From Nonlabens tegetincola (GTDB lineage Bacteria; Bacteroidota; Bacteroidia; Flavobacteriales; Flavobacteriaceae), in NCBI RefSeq assembly GCF_002954355.1, contig NZ_MQVV01000012.1:310001-374000 (forward strand): a stretch of DNA of 64,000 nucleotides, in the 5' to 3' direction. The notes below the pieces were generated by a model. It saw only the letters and a list, made by a program, of their open reading frames with translations. It searched no databases and was not told the DNA's origin. Both the position numbers and the translations under genes were made by a program. This document shows positions 35,288-44,263 of this stretch, one piece after another; the first letter of the stretch is position 1, and every line of letters begins with the position of its first letter.

Positions 35288-35902
35288 ATGGTATTTACAG
35301 AAATTTCTGATTACTTGAAAAATATTCAAGTAAACTCTATAGATGAGCAACGCAAAGAAACACTACAACCTTTAATTGATTTTATCAAAGACCGAGTACA
35401 AGCAGATAAGGAAGGTAGAATTAACTTTATTTGTACTCATAACTCTAGACGTAGTCACCTATCTCAAATTTGGGCTCAAGCTGCTGCATCGTACTTAGGT
35501 TTCAATAAAGTCACAACCTATTCTGCCGGTACTGAGGCTACTGCACTCTTTCCTGTAGTTGCTCAAACCCTAGAATCACAAGGATTTCAAATAGAAAAAT
35601 TATCTGAAACCGATAATCCAGTTTACTCCATAAAATATGGTGAAAATGAACATCCTATCATAGGATTTTCCAAGGTGCTGAATAATAATTTTAATCCACA
35701 AGGAGAATTTGCCGCGGTGATGACTTGTGATTCTGCAAATGAAACCTGTCCTTTCATAGCAGGAGCGATTAAAAGAATTCCAATCACCTTTCTAGATCCT
35801 AAAATATCAGATGGCACACCACAACAGCAAGATGTTTATTTAGAACGCAGCCATCAAATCGCAACAGAAATGCTTTATGTATTTCAACAAGCCCAAAAAT
35901 AG
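35288..35902 (+). CDS. Arsenate reductase, low-molecular-weight phosphatase type
   Basis: A 204-residue protein with an LMW protein tyrosine phosphatase fold. Seen: P-loop CTHNSRRSHL (about residues 49-58), GTEATALFPVVAQTL, and later AVMTCDSANETCPF and FLDPKISDGTP with the acid residue. Known: flavobacterial homologues of this length in ars operons are treated as arsenate reductases (ArsC) although commonly labelled protein-tyrosine-phosphatase. The further Cys pair in TCDSANETC could shuttle disulfides. It lies 16 bases after DUF6428 and 58 before the ACR3 gene. Confidence 0.85.
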   Translation: MVFTEISDYLKNIQVNSIDEQRKETLQPLIDFIKDRVQADKEGRINFICTHNSRRSHLSQIWAQAAASYLGFNKVTTYSAGTEATALFPVVAQTLESQGFQIEKLSETDNPVYSIKYGENEHPIIGFSKVLNNNFNPQGEFAAVMTCDSANETCPFIAGAIKRIPITFLDPKISDGTPQQQDVYLERSHQIATEMLYVFQQAQK

Positions 35903-35960
35903 TCTTTGTAATTACAAAGAGTGAGCACTCTAAAAAAGTGTTGTATAAAATAGTAGAGAG

Positions 35961-37001
35961 ATGTCTTCAAAAAAATTAAATTTTCTTGATAGGAATTTAA
36001 CACTTTGGATTTTTATTGCCATGGCAGTAGGAGTAGGGTTAGGTTATTTTATACCTTCTTTTCCGGATATTGTAAATTCATTTAGTAGTGGAAGTACCAA
36101 TATTCCTATTGCTATTGGCTTGATATTGATGATGTATCCACCGCTAGCCAAGGTGAATTACTCATTACTTCCCAAAGTTTTTAAGAACGTAAAAATACTA
36201 TCCACCTCATTGATTCTTAATTGGGTGATAGGTCCGGTTCTTATGTTCATACTAGCAATTCTATTTCTGCAAGATTATCCAGAGTACATGGTTGGACTCA
36301 TTTTGATAGGACTAGCTCGCTGTATAGCCATGGTTCTTGTATGGAACGATCTTGCTGAAGGAAGTAGTGAATACGGTGCTGGTTTAGTTGCTCTCAATAG
36401 CATCTTTCAGGTTTTCGGTTATAGTTTTTATGCTTGGTTGTTTATCACCATTTTTCCACCATACTTTGGATTTGAAGGAGCGATAGTTGATATTTCCATA
36501 AGTACTATTGCAGAAAGCGTTGCTATTTATCTAGGAATACCTTTTTTAATGGGTATTCTAAGTCGATTTATTTTAATTCGAGTAAAAGGAGAACAATGGT
36601 ATACTCAAACATTTATTCCAACTATATCTCCATTAACCTTGATAGCGCTGTTGTTTACTATAATAATCATGTTCTCATTAAAAGGTGAGCTTATTGTTGA
36701 AATCCCTATGGATGTGATTATAATAGCAGTCCCTTTAATGATTTACTTTACCTTAATGTTCATCATTGGATTTTTCTTTACCCGTGCGATGGGTGCAGAA
36801 TATGATAAAACGGCATCGGTGGCATTTACCGCAGCAGGAAATAATTTTGAACTGGCAATCGCAGTCGCTATAGCGGTATTTGGACTTAACTCTGGACAAG
36901 CATTTGCAGGAGTAATTGGTCCACTGGTAGAAGTTCCAGCATTAATTTTATTAGTAAGAGTTTCTTTTTGGTTGAAAAAGAAGTATTATGATGCTTCTTA
37001 A
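35961..37001 (+). CDS. ACR3 family arsenite efflux permease
   Basis: A 346-residue integral membrane protein with about ten helices. Seen: [14 protein letters not shown] (helix 2-3 region), [16 protein letters not shown] containing the conserved substrate Cys, and [20 protein letters not shown] near the end. Known: ACR3 carriers expel arsenite using proton motive force. It completes the reduction-efflux pathway with the upstream phosphatase-type ArsC. Normal length. Confidence 0.93.
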   Translation: MSSKKLNFLDRNLTLWIFIAMAVGVGLGYFIPSFPDIVNSFSSGSTNIPIAIGLILMMYPPLAKVNYSLLPKVFKNVKILSTSLILNWVIGPVLMFILAILFLQDYPEYMVGLILIGLARCIAMVLVWNDLAEGSSEYGAGLVALNSIFQVFGYSFYAWLFITIFPPYFGFEGAIVDISISTIAESVAIYLGIPFLMGILSRFILIRVKGEQWYTQTFIPTISPLTLIALLFTIIIMFSLKGELIVEIPMDVIIIAVPLMIYFTLMFIIGFFFTRAMGAEYDKTASVAFTAAGNNFELAIAVAIAVFGLNSGQAFAGVIGPLVEVPALILLVRVSFWLKKKYYDAS

Positions 37002-37026
37002 CCATGGGACACTTAACTTTACTGTT

Positions 37027-37536
37027 ATGAAAAAGATCATCTTACTTATCGGTGTTTTTATGATGTTAGGTTGTTTTGAAAAAGAAACAGCCAAGTATCC
37101 AAGCAAGCAGCCTAGTTGGGAAACGAAGAAAGCAGATGTTGAGGATTTTTCCGCTTTCGCGAAAGCAAAAACATACCTGCCAGTATACTCGCACATCTAT
37201 CACGTGCATGATGAACGTGCCTTTGACCTTACTGCAACAGCGAGTATAAGAAATATATCACCTACAGAACCTCTTTATATTACGCAAGCAGATTATTATA
37301 ACACCACAGGTGAAATAGTAAGATCGTATGTTAATAATCCTATAGTGGTTAATCCTATGGAAACTCTAGAAATTATCATACGTGAAAAGGATTATGAAGG
37401 AGGATCTGGTGCTAATTTCCTATTTGAATGGGCAATGAAAAATACAGATAATCCACCGCTGTTTGAGGCTGTGATGATATCTACTTATGGGTCTCAAGGA
37501 TTGTCATTTACAACTCGAGGTGTTCCTGTTCAGTAA
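37027..37536 (+). CDS. DUF3124 lipoprotein
   Basis: A 169-residue lipoprotein with lipobox MMLGC (Cys17). The mature part has one beta-rich domain: ASIRNISPTEPLYITQADYY, NPMETLEIIIREKDY, and FLFEWAM. Known: DUF3124 proteins are small exported proteins, no defined role. The open frame extends 13 codons upstream into the ACR3 gene, but the signal peptide begins at 37027. The palindrome encodes SAFAKAK at about 42-48, in the tether between lipid anchor and domain. Confidence 0.8.
   Translation: MKKIILLIGVFMMLGCFEKETAKYPSKQPSWETKKADVEDFSAFAKAKTYLPVYSHIYHVHDERAFDLTATASIRNISPTEPLYITQADYYNTTGEIVRSYVNNPIVVNPMETLEIIIREKDYEGGSGANFLFEWAMKNTDNPPLFEAVMISTYGSQGLSFTTRGVPVQ
37152..37166. repeat. Palindrome copy 11 (in DUF3124 gene)
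   Basis: Complete 14-bp core; outer right base is A. Read as A-F-A-K-A in the lipoprotein tether. Confidence 0.95.
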
Positions 37537-37552
37537 CTCGATGTATTGATTC

Positions 37553-37960
37553 ATGAGTGGTCTTAATGCTATAGAGAACAGGCAGGACGTGGCAAATCTC
37601 GTTCATTTGTTCTATTCCAAGGTGAGAAAAAATGAGGTCCTTGCACCTATTTTTTCAAAACACATAAAAGATCATGAATGGCAATTGCATATTAGTAAGT
37701 TGACTGATTTTTGGGAATCGAATTTATTCAAAAAGGCAGGCTACAAGGGTAATCCAGTATCCCATCACATTAAAGTTGATAAAGCGGAATCTTATAAAAT
37801 CGAGCCCATACATTTTGGTATTTGGCTACAACTGTGGATTGAGTCGGTAGACGAACTTTTTCAAGGAGAAATTGCTACACAAGCAAAATTTATCGCAAGA
37901 AAAATGAGCACAGGACAATACATTGCAATGTGGAATCATAGACCAGATATATTTAAATAA
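37553..37960 (+). CDS. Group III truncated haemoglobin
   Basis: A 135-residue truncated globin. Seen: helix B/CD region VHLFYSKVRKNEVLAPIFSKHI, helix E WESNLFKKAGYKGNPVSHHI, and the likely proximal His in PIHFGIWLQLW on helix F. Known: group III (P-type) truncated haemoglobins bind O2, NO or peroxide; roles differ between species. It starts 17 bases after DUF3124 and ends before a terminator, so it probably belongs to the same transcript. Confidence 0.86.
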   Translation: MSGLNAIENRQDVANLVHLFYSKVRKNEVLAPIFSKHIKDHEWQLHISKLTDFWESNLFKKAGYKGNPVSHHIKVDKAESYKIEPIHFGIWLQLWIESVDELFQGEIATQAKFIARKMSTGQYIAMWNHRPDIFK

Positions 37961-37994
37961 CTTATTATTACTAAGAGTACTTAAATCATTAACA

Positions 37995-38031
37995 AATTAA
38001 AAGGTTACTTGGAGTGCTCCTTTTAATTATT
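37995..38031 (+). terminator. Terminator after the globin gene
   Basis: 10-bp stem AATTAAAAGG/CCTTTTAATT; an alternative GGAG/CTCC stem forms in the loop. A T-rich stretch follows. It ends the arsenic-globin unit just before a new regulator gene. Confidence 0.7.
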
Positions 38032-38039
38032 TTCGTAGT

Positions 38040-38612
38040 ATGACTCACGATCTATCACCTTTGCGAAAACATATTGAAGAAATAGTAAGTTTAACTGATA
38101 GTGAATGGCAGTTTGTAGCATCTCATTTTGAGTATAGAAGTTTGAAAAAACATCAATTCGTGATACAAACAGGTCAAGTTGTAGATCATGAATTTTGGAT
38201 TTTAAAGGGTCTTTTAAGGACTTATTCCCTAGATGAAAGCGGTAAGGAACACATCCTACAGTTTGCTTCAGAAAACTACTGGATAAGTGATTATCATGCT
38301 TATCAATATCAAATGCCTGCAACTCTATTTTTAGATTGTTTAGAGGACACACAGTTTTTAAGTCTAAGTTTTGAGAGTCGAGAATTGATATGTAAGGAAG
38401 TACCTGCTATGGCTAACTTTTTCAGGGTAAAATTAAATTACGGTTTTGTTCATTTGCAACAAAGAGTACTTTCTCATCTTACCCAAACGGTTGAACAGCG
38501 TTATGAACGATTAATTGACGAAATGCCGCATTTGATTCAACGAGTTCCAAAAAAACTTCTTGCTTCATACCTAGGTGTAAGTAGAGAATCATTAAGCAGA
38601 TTGAAGGTATAA
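38040..38612 (+). CDS. Crp/Fnr family regulator
   Basis: A 190-residue Crp/Fnr protein. N-terminal cyclic-nucleotide-binding-like barrel (about 20-115: KKHQFVIQTGQVVDHEFWIL), long dimer helix and a short C-terminal helix-turn-helix (RVPKKLLASYLGVSRESLSRL). It lacks cAMP-contact residues, as in many Bacteroidota members. Its ligand is unknown. It precedes a KefF/KefC pair, and may control it. Confidence 0.85.
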   Translation: MTHDLSPLRKHIEEIVSLTDSEWQFVASHFEYRSLKKHQFVIQTGQVVDHEFWILKGLLRTYSLDESGKEHILQFASENYWISDYHAYQYQMPATLFLDCLEDTQFLSLSFESRELICKEVPAMANFFRVKLNYGFVHLQQRVLSHLTQTVEQRYERLIDEMPHLIQRVPKKLLASYLGVSRESLSRLKV

Positions 38613-38656
38613 GTTACACATCGCCATTTACATCTGTGGTTTGATTAAATTTAAAA

Positions 38657-39259
38657 ATGAAAAAAACATTAGTCTTATTTGCTCATCCTAGATTTGAAGA
38701 TTCAAGAGCCAATGCTACTTTAATCGATCGATTATTCTCTAAAAGTCATATTACATTGCACGACCTGTATGAAACCTATCCAGATTTTCATATCAATGTA
38801 AGAAAGGAACAGAAATTATTAGAAGAACACGATATCATAATCTGGCACCATCCATTGTACTGGTACAGTAGTCCAGCAATTTTAAAACAATGGATGGACA
38901 TGGTGTTAGAGTTTAATTGGGCTTACGGTCCTGAAGGTAACATGTTACAAGGTAAAACTGTATTTAATGTTATAACCACTGGCGGCTCTCGAGAGGTATA
39001 TTGTTCACAAGGGTATAACAGTTATACTATCAATGAGTTTTTAAGACCCTTTGAACAAACTGCAAATTTGTGCGGAATGCATTATTTACCACCATTTGCG
39101 GTAATGGGAACTCATAAATTATCCGAAGAGCAATTACTAGATTATGCAAATCAATATGAAAATCTCATTGATTTACTCAAAGGTGATTTTGATGCTACTG
39201 GATTATCTAATTGCTTCTTTTTAAACGATCTTGAATTGATTAAAAACCCAAATTCATGA
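38657..39259 (+). CDS. KefF/MdaB-like NAD(P)H oxidoreductase
   Basis: A 200-residue flavodoxin-fold quinone reductase. Seen: LVLFAHPRFEDSRANATL (phosphate-binding start), WHHPLYWYSSPAILKQWMD, and TTGGSREVY. Known: KefF is the ancillary FMN protein that activates KefC during electrophile stress. It overlaps the KefC-like gene by four bases (ATGA), the classical kefF-kefC order, so the two work together. Confidence 0.9.
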   Translation: MKKTLVLFAHPRFEDSRANATLIDRLFSKSHITLHDLYETYPDFHINVRKEQKLLEEHDIIIWHHPLYWYSSPAILKQWMDMVLEFNWAYGPEGNMLQGKTVFNVITTGGSREVYCSQGYNSYTINEFLRPFEQTANLCGMHYLPPFAVMGTHKLSEEQLLDYANQYENLIDLLKGDFDATGLSNCFFLNDLELIKNPNS

Positions 39260-41136
39260 CAGGAACATTACTTTTTGAAGCAATTGTATTTCTAGCAGGA
39301 GCCTTAATTTGTGTTTCTATCGCTAAAAGACTAGGATTAAGTTCTGTTATAGGTTATTTAATCGCAGGAGTCATTATCGGACCTTATGTCTTAGGTTTAA
39401 TAGGTGAAGAAGGAGATGATATTCTTCATTTTGCAGAGTTTGGAGTTGTGGTAATGCTGTTTCTTATAGGTCTAGAGATTGAACCCAAGAGCTTCTGGAA
39501 CATGCGTAAGTCTATACTAGGTATGGGAGGAATACAAGTTACAGCGACGCTAGTATTGACTTACTTACTTTTTACAATATTAGGATATGAATGGCAAGTA
39601 GCACTCGTAATAGCCATGGCAGTGTCTTTGTCTTCCACTGCAATAGCCTTGCAAACCATTAAGGAAAAAGGCTTAATGGAAACCACCTTTGGGATAAGTT
39701 CCTTTTCAATATTGCTTTTTCAGGATATCATCGTGATAGTGATGTTAGGAGCCTTGCCCTTATTGTCTTCTCAAGATCCATCAAATGTAAGCTCAAATGG
39801 GCATGAAGCAACTTTAATTGAAAATTTACCTATAGGGTTGCAAACATTAGCTATTCTTGCCTCTGTAGTGGTAATTGTGCTAGTAGGAAGATATTTAATC
39901 GTACCAATACTTCGAAAGGTTTCAAAAACCGGAGTGCGTGAATTACTTATCGCAGCAGCTTTCTTAATCGTATTTTCTATTTCGTATTTAATGGAGTTTG
40001 TAGGTTTAAGTCCTGCATTAGGAGCATTTTTAGGTGGAGTAGTGCTCTCAACAAGTGAATTTAAACATGAGTTAGAAAGTACACTAGAGCCTTTTAAAAA
40101 TTTACTATTGGGTTTGTTTTTTATGGCAGTAGGTGCTTCCATAAACTTTATTGTAATAGCAGAAAGTCCTTTTACAATAGGTGGTTTACTAGTACTTATT
40201 ATAACTTTAAAAGCCGCTGTTTTATACATCACGGGCCGAGTTTTTAAACTTAAACTTGATCAAAAACTACTCTTAACTTTGAGCCTTGCACAGGTAGGTG
40301 AATTTGCATTCGTTTTACTTTCATTTGCTTTTCAATTAGAAATTCTTGCACCAGAGCAAATGGATGTTATGCTAGTGATTACAGCACTTTCTATGTCGCT
40401 CACACCTATACTCAGTTTAATTAATGAACGAGTGATTTTACCTAAAGTTGGTACCAAAGAATCCATTAAACGACCTATGGATCATATCGCTAAATCTCAA
40501 AAGGTAATTTTGGTAGGCTTTGGACATTTTGGAAGTACCGTTGGGCGATTTATGAGATCTCATGGAGTTGAGGCTACCATACTAGACATAGATTCTAACC
40601 GTGTTGATTTTTTGAGGAAAATGGGTTTTGAGGTATATTATGGCGACGCTACTAGGCAAGATCTTCTTGAATCTGCTGGGATAGCTCAAGCAAAAATGTT
40701 AATCTGCGCAATTGATAATCCTGCGGTGAATAAGGAAGTTGCATTATTAGTTAAAGAAAAATATCCTCATGTTGAACTGCTCGTAAGAGCCAAAAATCGT
40801 TATGAGGCCTATGAATTACTTAATCTAGGTATTGAAAATATATACCGAGAAACCTTGGATACTTCCCTTTCTCTTGCCAGTGATGCCTTACACAAATTAG
40901 GTTTTAGGAAATATACCTTAAATCGACAAGTGCAAAATTTTATTACCTACGACGTTGAAAGTTTGAAACGATTAGCCAAGGAACCTAAGCGAGATGAAAA
41001 CTACATTTTTAAGGCTAGGCAAGAACTGGAACAGCAAGAAAAACTTCTAGAACGTGATTTTAAACGTGGTATAGTAACCTACGACAAGCACTGGGATGGT
41101 GAACATATCAGGAAATCCCTCGAACAAAACGATTAA
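39256..41136 (+). CDS. KefB/KefC-like potassium:proton antiporter
   Basis: A 626-residue CPA2 transporter. The membrane part (1-390) has about twelve helices, VIGYLIAGVIIGPYVLG and AMAVSLSSTAIALQTI; then an RCK/TrkA-N domain starts with VILVGFGHFGSTVGRF (about 415-430). The last 60 residues are charged. Known: glutathione-gated K+ efflux by KefC acidifies the cell to protect against electrophiles; flavobacteria may use another thiol. The upstream KefF partner supports the call. Confidence 0.92.
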   Translation: MTGTLLFEAIVFLAGALICVSIAKRLGLSSVIGYLIAGVIIGPYVLGLIGEEGDDILHFAEFGVVVMLFLIGLEIEPKSFWNMRKSILGMGGIQVTATLVLTYLLFTILGYEWQVALVIAMAVSLSSTAIALQTIKEKGLMETTFGISSFSILLFQDIIVIVMLGALPLLSSQDPSNVSSNGHEATLIENLPIGLQTLAILASVVVIVLVGRYLIVPILRKVSKTGVRELLIAAAFLIVFSISYLMEFVGLSPALGAFLGGVVLSTSEFKHELESTLEPFKNLLLGLFFMAVGASINFIVIAESPFTIGGLLVLIITLKAAVLYITGRVFKLKLDQKLLLTLSLAQVGEFAFVLLSFAFQLEILAPEQMDVMLVITALSMSLTPILSLINERVILPKVGTKESIKRPMDHIAKSQKVILVGFGHFGSTVGRFMRSHGVEATILDIDSNRVDFLRKMGFEVYYGDATRQDLLESAGIAQAKMLICAIDNPAVNKEVALLVKEKYPHVELLVRAKNRYEAYELLNLGIENIYRETLDTSLSLASDALHKLGFRKYTLNRQVQNFITYDVESLKRLAKEPKRDENYIFKARQELEQQEKLLERDFKRGIVTYDKHWDGEHIRKSLEQND

Positions 41137-41177
41137 TCTTAATATTCCTTTTAGTTTGATTAGGGTTTTATTAAGTA

Positions 41178-41193
41178 CGCTTTCGCGAAAGCG
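41178..41193. repeat. Palindrome copy 12 (intergenic)
   Basis: Perfect 16-bp palindrome 42 bases after the KefC-like stop codon and 75 bases before the CRP-like site. Confidence 0.95.
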
Positions 41194-41267
41194 CAATCAT
41201 TACAAGATTTTCTTAACATCATTAATCTTTTGGTATAACTAGCTTTATCCAATAATAAAAATTAACA

Positions 41268-41283
41268 TGTGACATAGGTCACA
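41268..41283 (+). promoter_or_regulatory. CRP-like palindrome TGTGACATAGGTCACA
   Basis: Perfect inverted repeat TGTGAC-N4-GTCACA, identical in half-sites to the enterobacterial CRP consensus. It lies 116 bases before the DJ-1/PfpI gene. A possible -7 element GAACTTTG (41351-41358) would place its centre about 90 bases upstream of transcription, class I range. It differs from the TGTAAC sites, so a second Crp/Fnr protein, perhaps that at 38040, may bind it. Confidence 0.65.
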
Positions 41284-41398
41284 AATTAACTGTGAGGAAA
41301 AGCACTTTAAAATGGTGAGTTCAGTCCTCGCAAACTTGGGTAAACTATTGGAACTTTGTACCTCTTTAACCCATTAAAGTTTAAATAAAAGTTACAAT

Positions 41399-42151
41399 AT
41401 GAAAACTATAACAGCGGTAAGTGCTTTAGTGATTTTTTCACTTTTAACAGTTATCAATAAAAAAGAAAAAACAATGGATACACCAAAAATTTTAATGATT
41501 TTGTCTAGTCATAAAGAGCTAGGAGACACAGGGAAAACTACAGGATATTATTTAAGTGAAGTTACTCATGCTTATGAAGTGTTTAAAGAAGCAGGTTATG
41601 ACATCACATTTGTAAGTCCAGAAGGTGGTTTGCCACCAGTTGATGGTTTTGATCTTGATGATGAGATTAATAAGAAATATTGGGAAGATGAGGATTTTCA
41701 AGCAAAATTGAAATCAACCTTAAAGCCATCTCAAGTTGAAGCGAGTCAATACCAAGTAATTTACTACGCTGGTGGTCATGGAACGATGTGGGATTTCCCT
41801 AATAATCAGGAGTTAGCAAATATAGCTAGTGAGATTTATGAGAATGATGGAATTGTAAGTGCTGTATGTCACGGTCCTTCGGGATTGATCAATATCAAAT
41901 TATCAGATGGTAGCTATTTAGTAGATGGTAAAACATTAAGCGTATTTACAAACGAAGAAGAAGCAAATGTTGAACTTACTGAGGTTGTTCCATTTTTACT
42001 AGAGGATGAATTAAAGGAAAAAGGAGCCAAAATTGATAAAGCCGATATGTGGCAAGAAAAAGTAAGTGTAGATCAACGTGTTGTTACAGGACAAAATCCA
42101 GCATCAGCAGGATTAGTAGCTCGTAGTGTAGTGGATTTACTCACTAAGTAA
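41399..42151 (+). CDS. DJ-1/PfpI (Hsp31-like) class I glutamine amidotransferase family protein
   Basis: A 250-residue protein with an N-terminal signal-like helix (TAVSALVIFSLLTVI) before the domain (MDTPKILMILSSHKELG). Catalytic nucleophile elbow AVCHGPSGL; conserved GGHGTMWDFPNN. Known: Hsp31/glyoxalase III-type proteins with this elbow degrade methylglyoxal or act in protein repair. An internal ATG at residue 26 would give a cytoplasmic form, so dual starts are possible. Context next to KefFC supports electrophile defence. A strong terminator follows. Confidence 0.85.
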   Translation: MKTITAVSALVIFSLLTVINKKEKTMDTPKILMILSSHKELGDTGKTTGYYLSEVTHAYEVFKEAGYDITFVSPEGGLPPVDGFDLDDEINKKYWEDEDFQAKLKSTLKPSQVEASQYQVIYYAGGHGTMWDFPNNQELANIASEIYENDGIVSAVCHGPSGLINIKLSDGSYLVDGKTLSVFTNEEEANVELTEVVPFLLEDELKEKGAKIDKADMWQEKVSVDQRVVTGQNPASAGLVARSVVDLLTK

Positions 42152-42180
42152 TGCTTAAAAGCAATGATTATAAATAGAGA

Positions 42181-42208
42181 AACGCAGGTTCAAAACCTGC
42201 GTTTTTTC
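42181..42208 (+). terminator. Intrinsic terminator after the DJ-1/PfpI gene
   Basis: 10-bp GC-rich stem AACGCAGGTT/AACCTGCGTT with a three-base loop, then a run of T. Confidence 0.92.
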
Positions 42209-42320
42209 TTTTTATATAGTACTAGAATCTTCTAATTGTAAGAATTAAAAGATTGGTTCATCACTAAATTGAAAATTTGCTTTTATCGTTTTAAGTGTCC
42301 TTACGGTTTTCAAATTATTA

Positions 42321-43451
42321 TTATTTCCACCAATCATTACTAGCAGCTACCGGTTTTGAGATAAACACAGGTTCTCCTATTTGTGGGATTACCATAGGAA
42401 CACTAAGTTCGGTAGCTTTCTTCTCCACACGCTCAATTGGATCAGTCCAAGAATGCTGCGCTAGTTTGAATGCACCCCAGTGAATAGGCATCATAGATTT
42501 TGTTTTGAGATCAATTGCCGCTTGGGCAGTTTCCTCAGGAAACATGTGTATTTCTGACCACAATTCATTGTATTGACCACATTCAATCATCGCAAAATCA
42601 AACGGGCCGTATTTTTCACCTATTTCTTTAAAATGAGCACCATAACCACTATCACCGCTAAAAAATAGCTGTTCAGTTGAAGATTTAATGATCCACGAGC
42701 ACCATAATGTTTGATCTCGGTCGCTCAAACCTCGACCAGAGAAATGTTGAGCAGGTGTGCTAGTAAAGGTTAAACCATAAAATTGCGTGTTTTCCCACCA
42801 ATCTAATTCAGTGATTTTTTCATTATCAATTCCCCAAGCTAATAAATGATTTCCTAATCCTAGAGGAGTATAAAAGACTTCTACCTTGTCTTTTAATTTT
42901 ATAATGGATTCATAATCCAAATGGTCATAATGATCATGGGATAATAGGACCACATCTATTTTTGGAAGTTGTTCTATAGTAATCGGAGGTTTCTCATTAA
43001 AACGTTTTGAACCTAACCATGGATGAGGTGCAGGAACATCACTCAACATAGGGTCTATCAGAATGTTTTTTTCATTGATCTGAACTAAAAAAGTAGAATG
43101 ACCGAACCATATGATCCTTGCTTCACCCTTATAATTTTCAATGGATACAGAGTCAATTTTTTGAACTTGTAGTGAGTGGTTAGGTCTGGCATTGGGGATT
43201 TTTTTAAACATACCAGCAGTAGCCTTCATCATGTCTTTAAAGCTCATTTCTGTTGAGATGTTTCCTGCATTCTTAAACTTACCGTCAGTATAGTTGTCGG
43301 ATTTTGTGTAAGACTGTTTTTTTTCATCACTAGCCTTGCCTCCAAATTGTGGACTAGTGTATAAGAATATTACACTTATGAGGAAAATCACTCCGATAAC
43401 AATACCTAGACCTAAAAGCACCTTTTTTAATATTTTTAATATGAACTTCAT
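42321..43451 (-). CDS. MBL-fold metallohydrolase, NAPE-PLD/UlaG-like
   Basis: A 376-residue protein with an N-terminal transmembrane helix (about 8-30) and a metallo-beta-lactamase domain. Seen: WFGHSTFLVQ, metal motif LLSHDHYDHLDYESI (HxHxDH), FSGDSGYGAHF and PIHWGAFKLA. Known: this layout occurs in NAPE-hydrolysing phospholipase D-like and UlaG-like hydrolases; substrate here is not predictable. Membrane-anchored, with the catalytic domain probably facing the periplasm. Single gene. Confidence 0.87.
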   Translation of the reverse strand: MKFILKILKKVLLGLGIVIGVIFLISVIFLYTSPQFGGKASDEKKQSYTKSDNYTDGKFKNAGNISTEMSFKDMMKATAGMFKKIPNARPNHSLQVQKIDSVSIENYKGEARIIWFGHSTFLVQINEKNILIDPMLSDVPAPHPWLGSKRFNEKPPITIEQLPKIDVVLLSHDHYDHLDYESIIKLKDKVEVFYTPLGLGNHLLAWGIDNEKITELDWWENTQFYGLTFTSTPAQHFSGRGLSDRDQTLWCSWIIKSSTEQLFFSGDSGYGAHFKEIGEKYGPFDFAMIECGQYNELWSEIHMFPEETAQAAIDLKTKSMMPIHWGAFKLAQHSWTDPIERVEKKATELSVPMVIPQIGEPVFISKPVAASNDWWK

Positions 43452-43568
43452 TTTTGTTTACTCTATAACAAAGGTATTAAGTAACATATCTTAAAAGTTC
43501 AAACTAATTATTCTTCTTAGTTTATGATGAGATAAATCTTAGTTAATTAATAGTATTGATAATGCAAA

Positions 43569-43601
43569 CGACCTTAGAACATATATTATGTTCTAAGGTC
43601 G
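43569..43601 (-). terminator. Terminator of peroxiredoxin-transglutaminase operon
   Basis: Nearly perfect 15-bp stem CGACCTTAGAACATA/TATGTTCTAAGGTCG with a three-base loop. On the minus strand it follows the transglutaminase stop by 20 bases; only three T residues follow. Confidence 0.75.
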
Positions 43602-43621
43602 CTTTAAAACAATGACTTAAT

Positions 43622-44254
43622 TTAGATGACTATATGATCTTGATCTTTATATTTTTCATAAAAATCAGGATAATTAGATTTAAAAGTGTTTTTAATAAAT
43701 TCTAGAGGAACGTCTTCAAAGTGGCCGTAATCTTCACGGTACGACATGAATTTTGCATTTTCATTATTGTATTCCTGTAAAACAGAATCTTGGGTACCAT
43801 CAAATTCTAGAACGTTTACTTGATAAATGTCGCACAACTCCTTGTTGAAGGCTGGTGAGCATTTTACCCATTGATTATTAAAATACACATCTACCAGACC
43901 ATGAGGAGCTAGCTCATTAGTTCCAATTACCTTTTCTAGACGTTCAGTAGCTATGTGATTAGAAACTTTAGCAAGATGCAATCTTGCAGGTATATTAAAG
44001 GCACGTAGACATGCTATATATAAAATGGCTTTGTCAATGCAATGACCATCTTTTTTTTGAGCAATATTGCTAGCTTTAAAATGCCCAGCAGTCAAACCTA
44101 TATTAAAGGGAAGATAGCGCCATCCATCTCTTACTTTAATATATAATTTTTCTATTAATTCCTGTTTAGATTCCAGATGACTAAATTCTTTGATAATGTC
44201 CTGTATTACAAGATTTTCATAGTCAAAGAAGTAGGTAGATTCTGTATATTGCAT
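43622..44254 (-). CDS. Transglutaminase-like domain protein
   Basis: A 210-residue soluble protein with a transglutaminase/cysteine-protease core: KDGHCIDKAILYIACLRAFNIPAR carries the catalytic Cys (about residue 73), followed by the His in ELAPHGLVDVYFNNQW and an acidic residue (CSPAFNKEL). It lacks a signal peptide. Known: such proteins may be peptidases rather than crosslinkers. It starts nine bases after the peroxiredoxin gene, so they form one operon. Confidence 0.82.
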   Translation of the reverse strand: MQYTESTYFFDYENLVIQDIIKEFSHLESKQELIEKLYIKVRDGWRYLPFNIGLTAGHFKASNIAQKKDGHCIDKAILYIACLRAFNIPARLHLAKVSNHIATERLEKVIGTNELAPHGLVDVYFNNQWVKCSPAFNKELCDIYQVNVLEFDGTQDSVLQEYNNENAKFMSYREDYGHFEDVPLEFIKNTFKSNYPDFYEKYKDQDHIVI

Positions 44255-44263
44255 TTCACAAAT

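Noticed and set aside
36951-37196. Minus-strand open frame over the DUF3124 gene
   Set aside because: It is an antisense shadow of the DUF3124 gene, without any recognisable motif or promoter.
39771-40232. 153-residue minus-strand open frame inside the KefC-like gene
   Set aside because: It is antisense to a well-supported transporter; its composition is that of reverse-read membrane helices.
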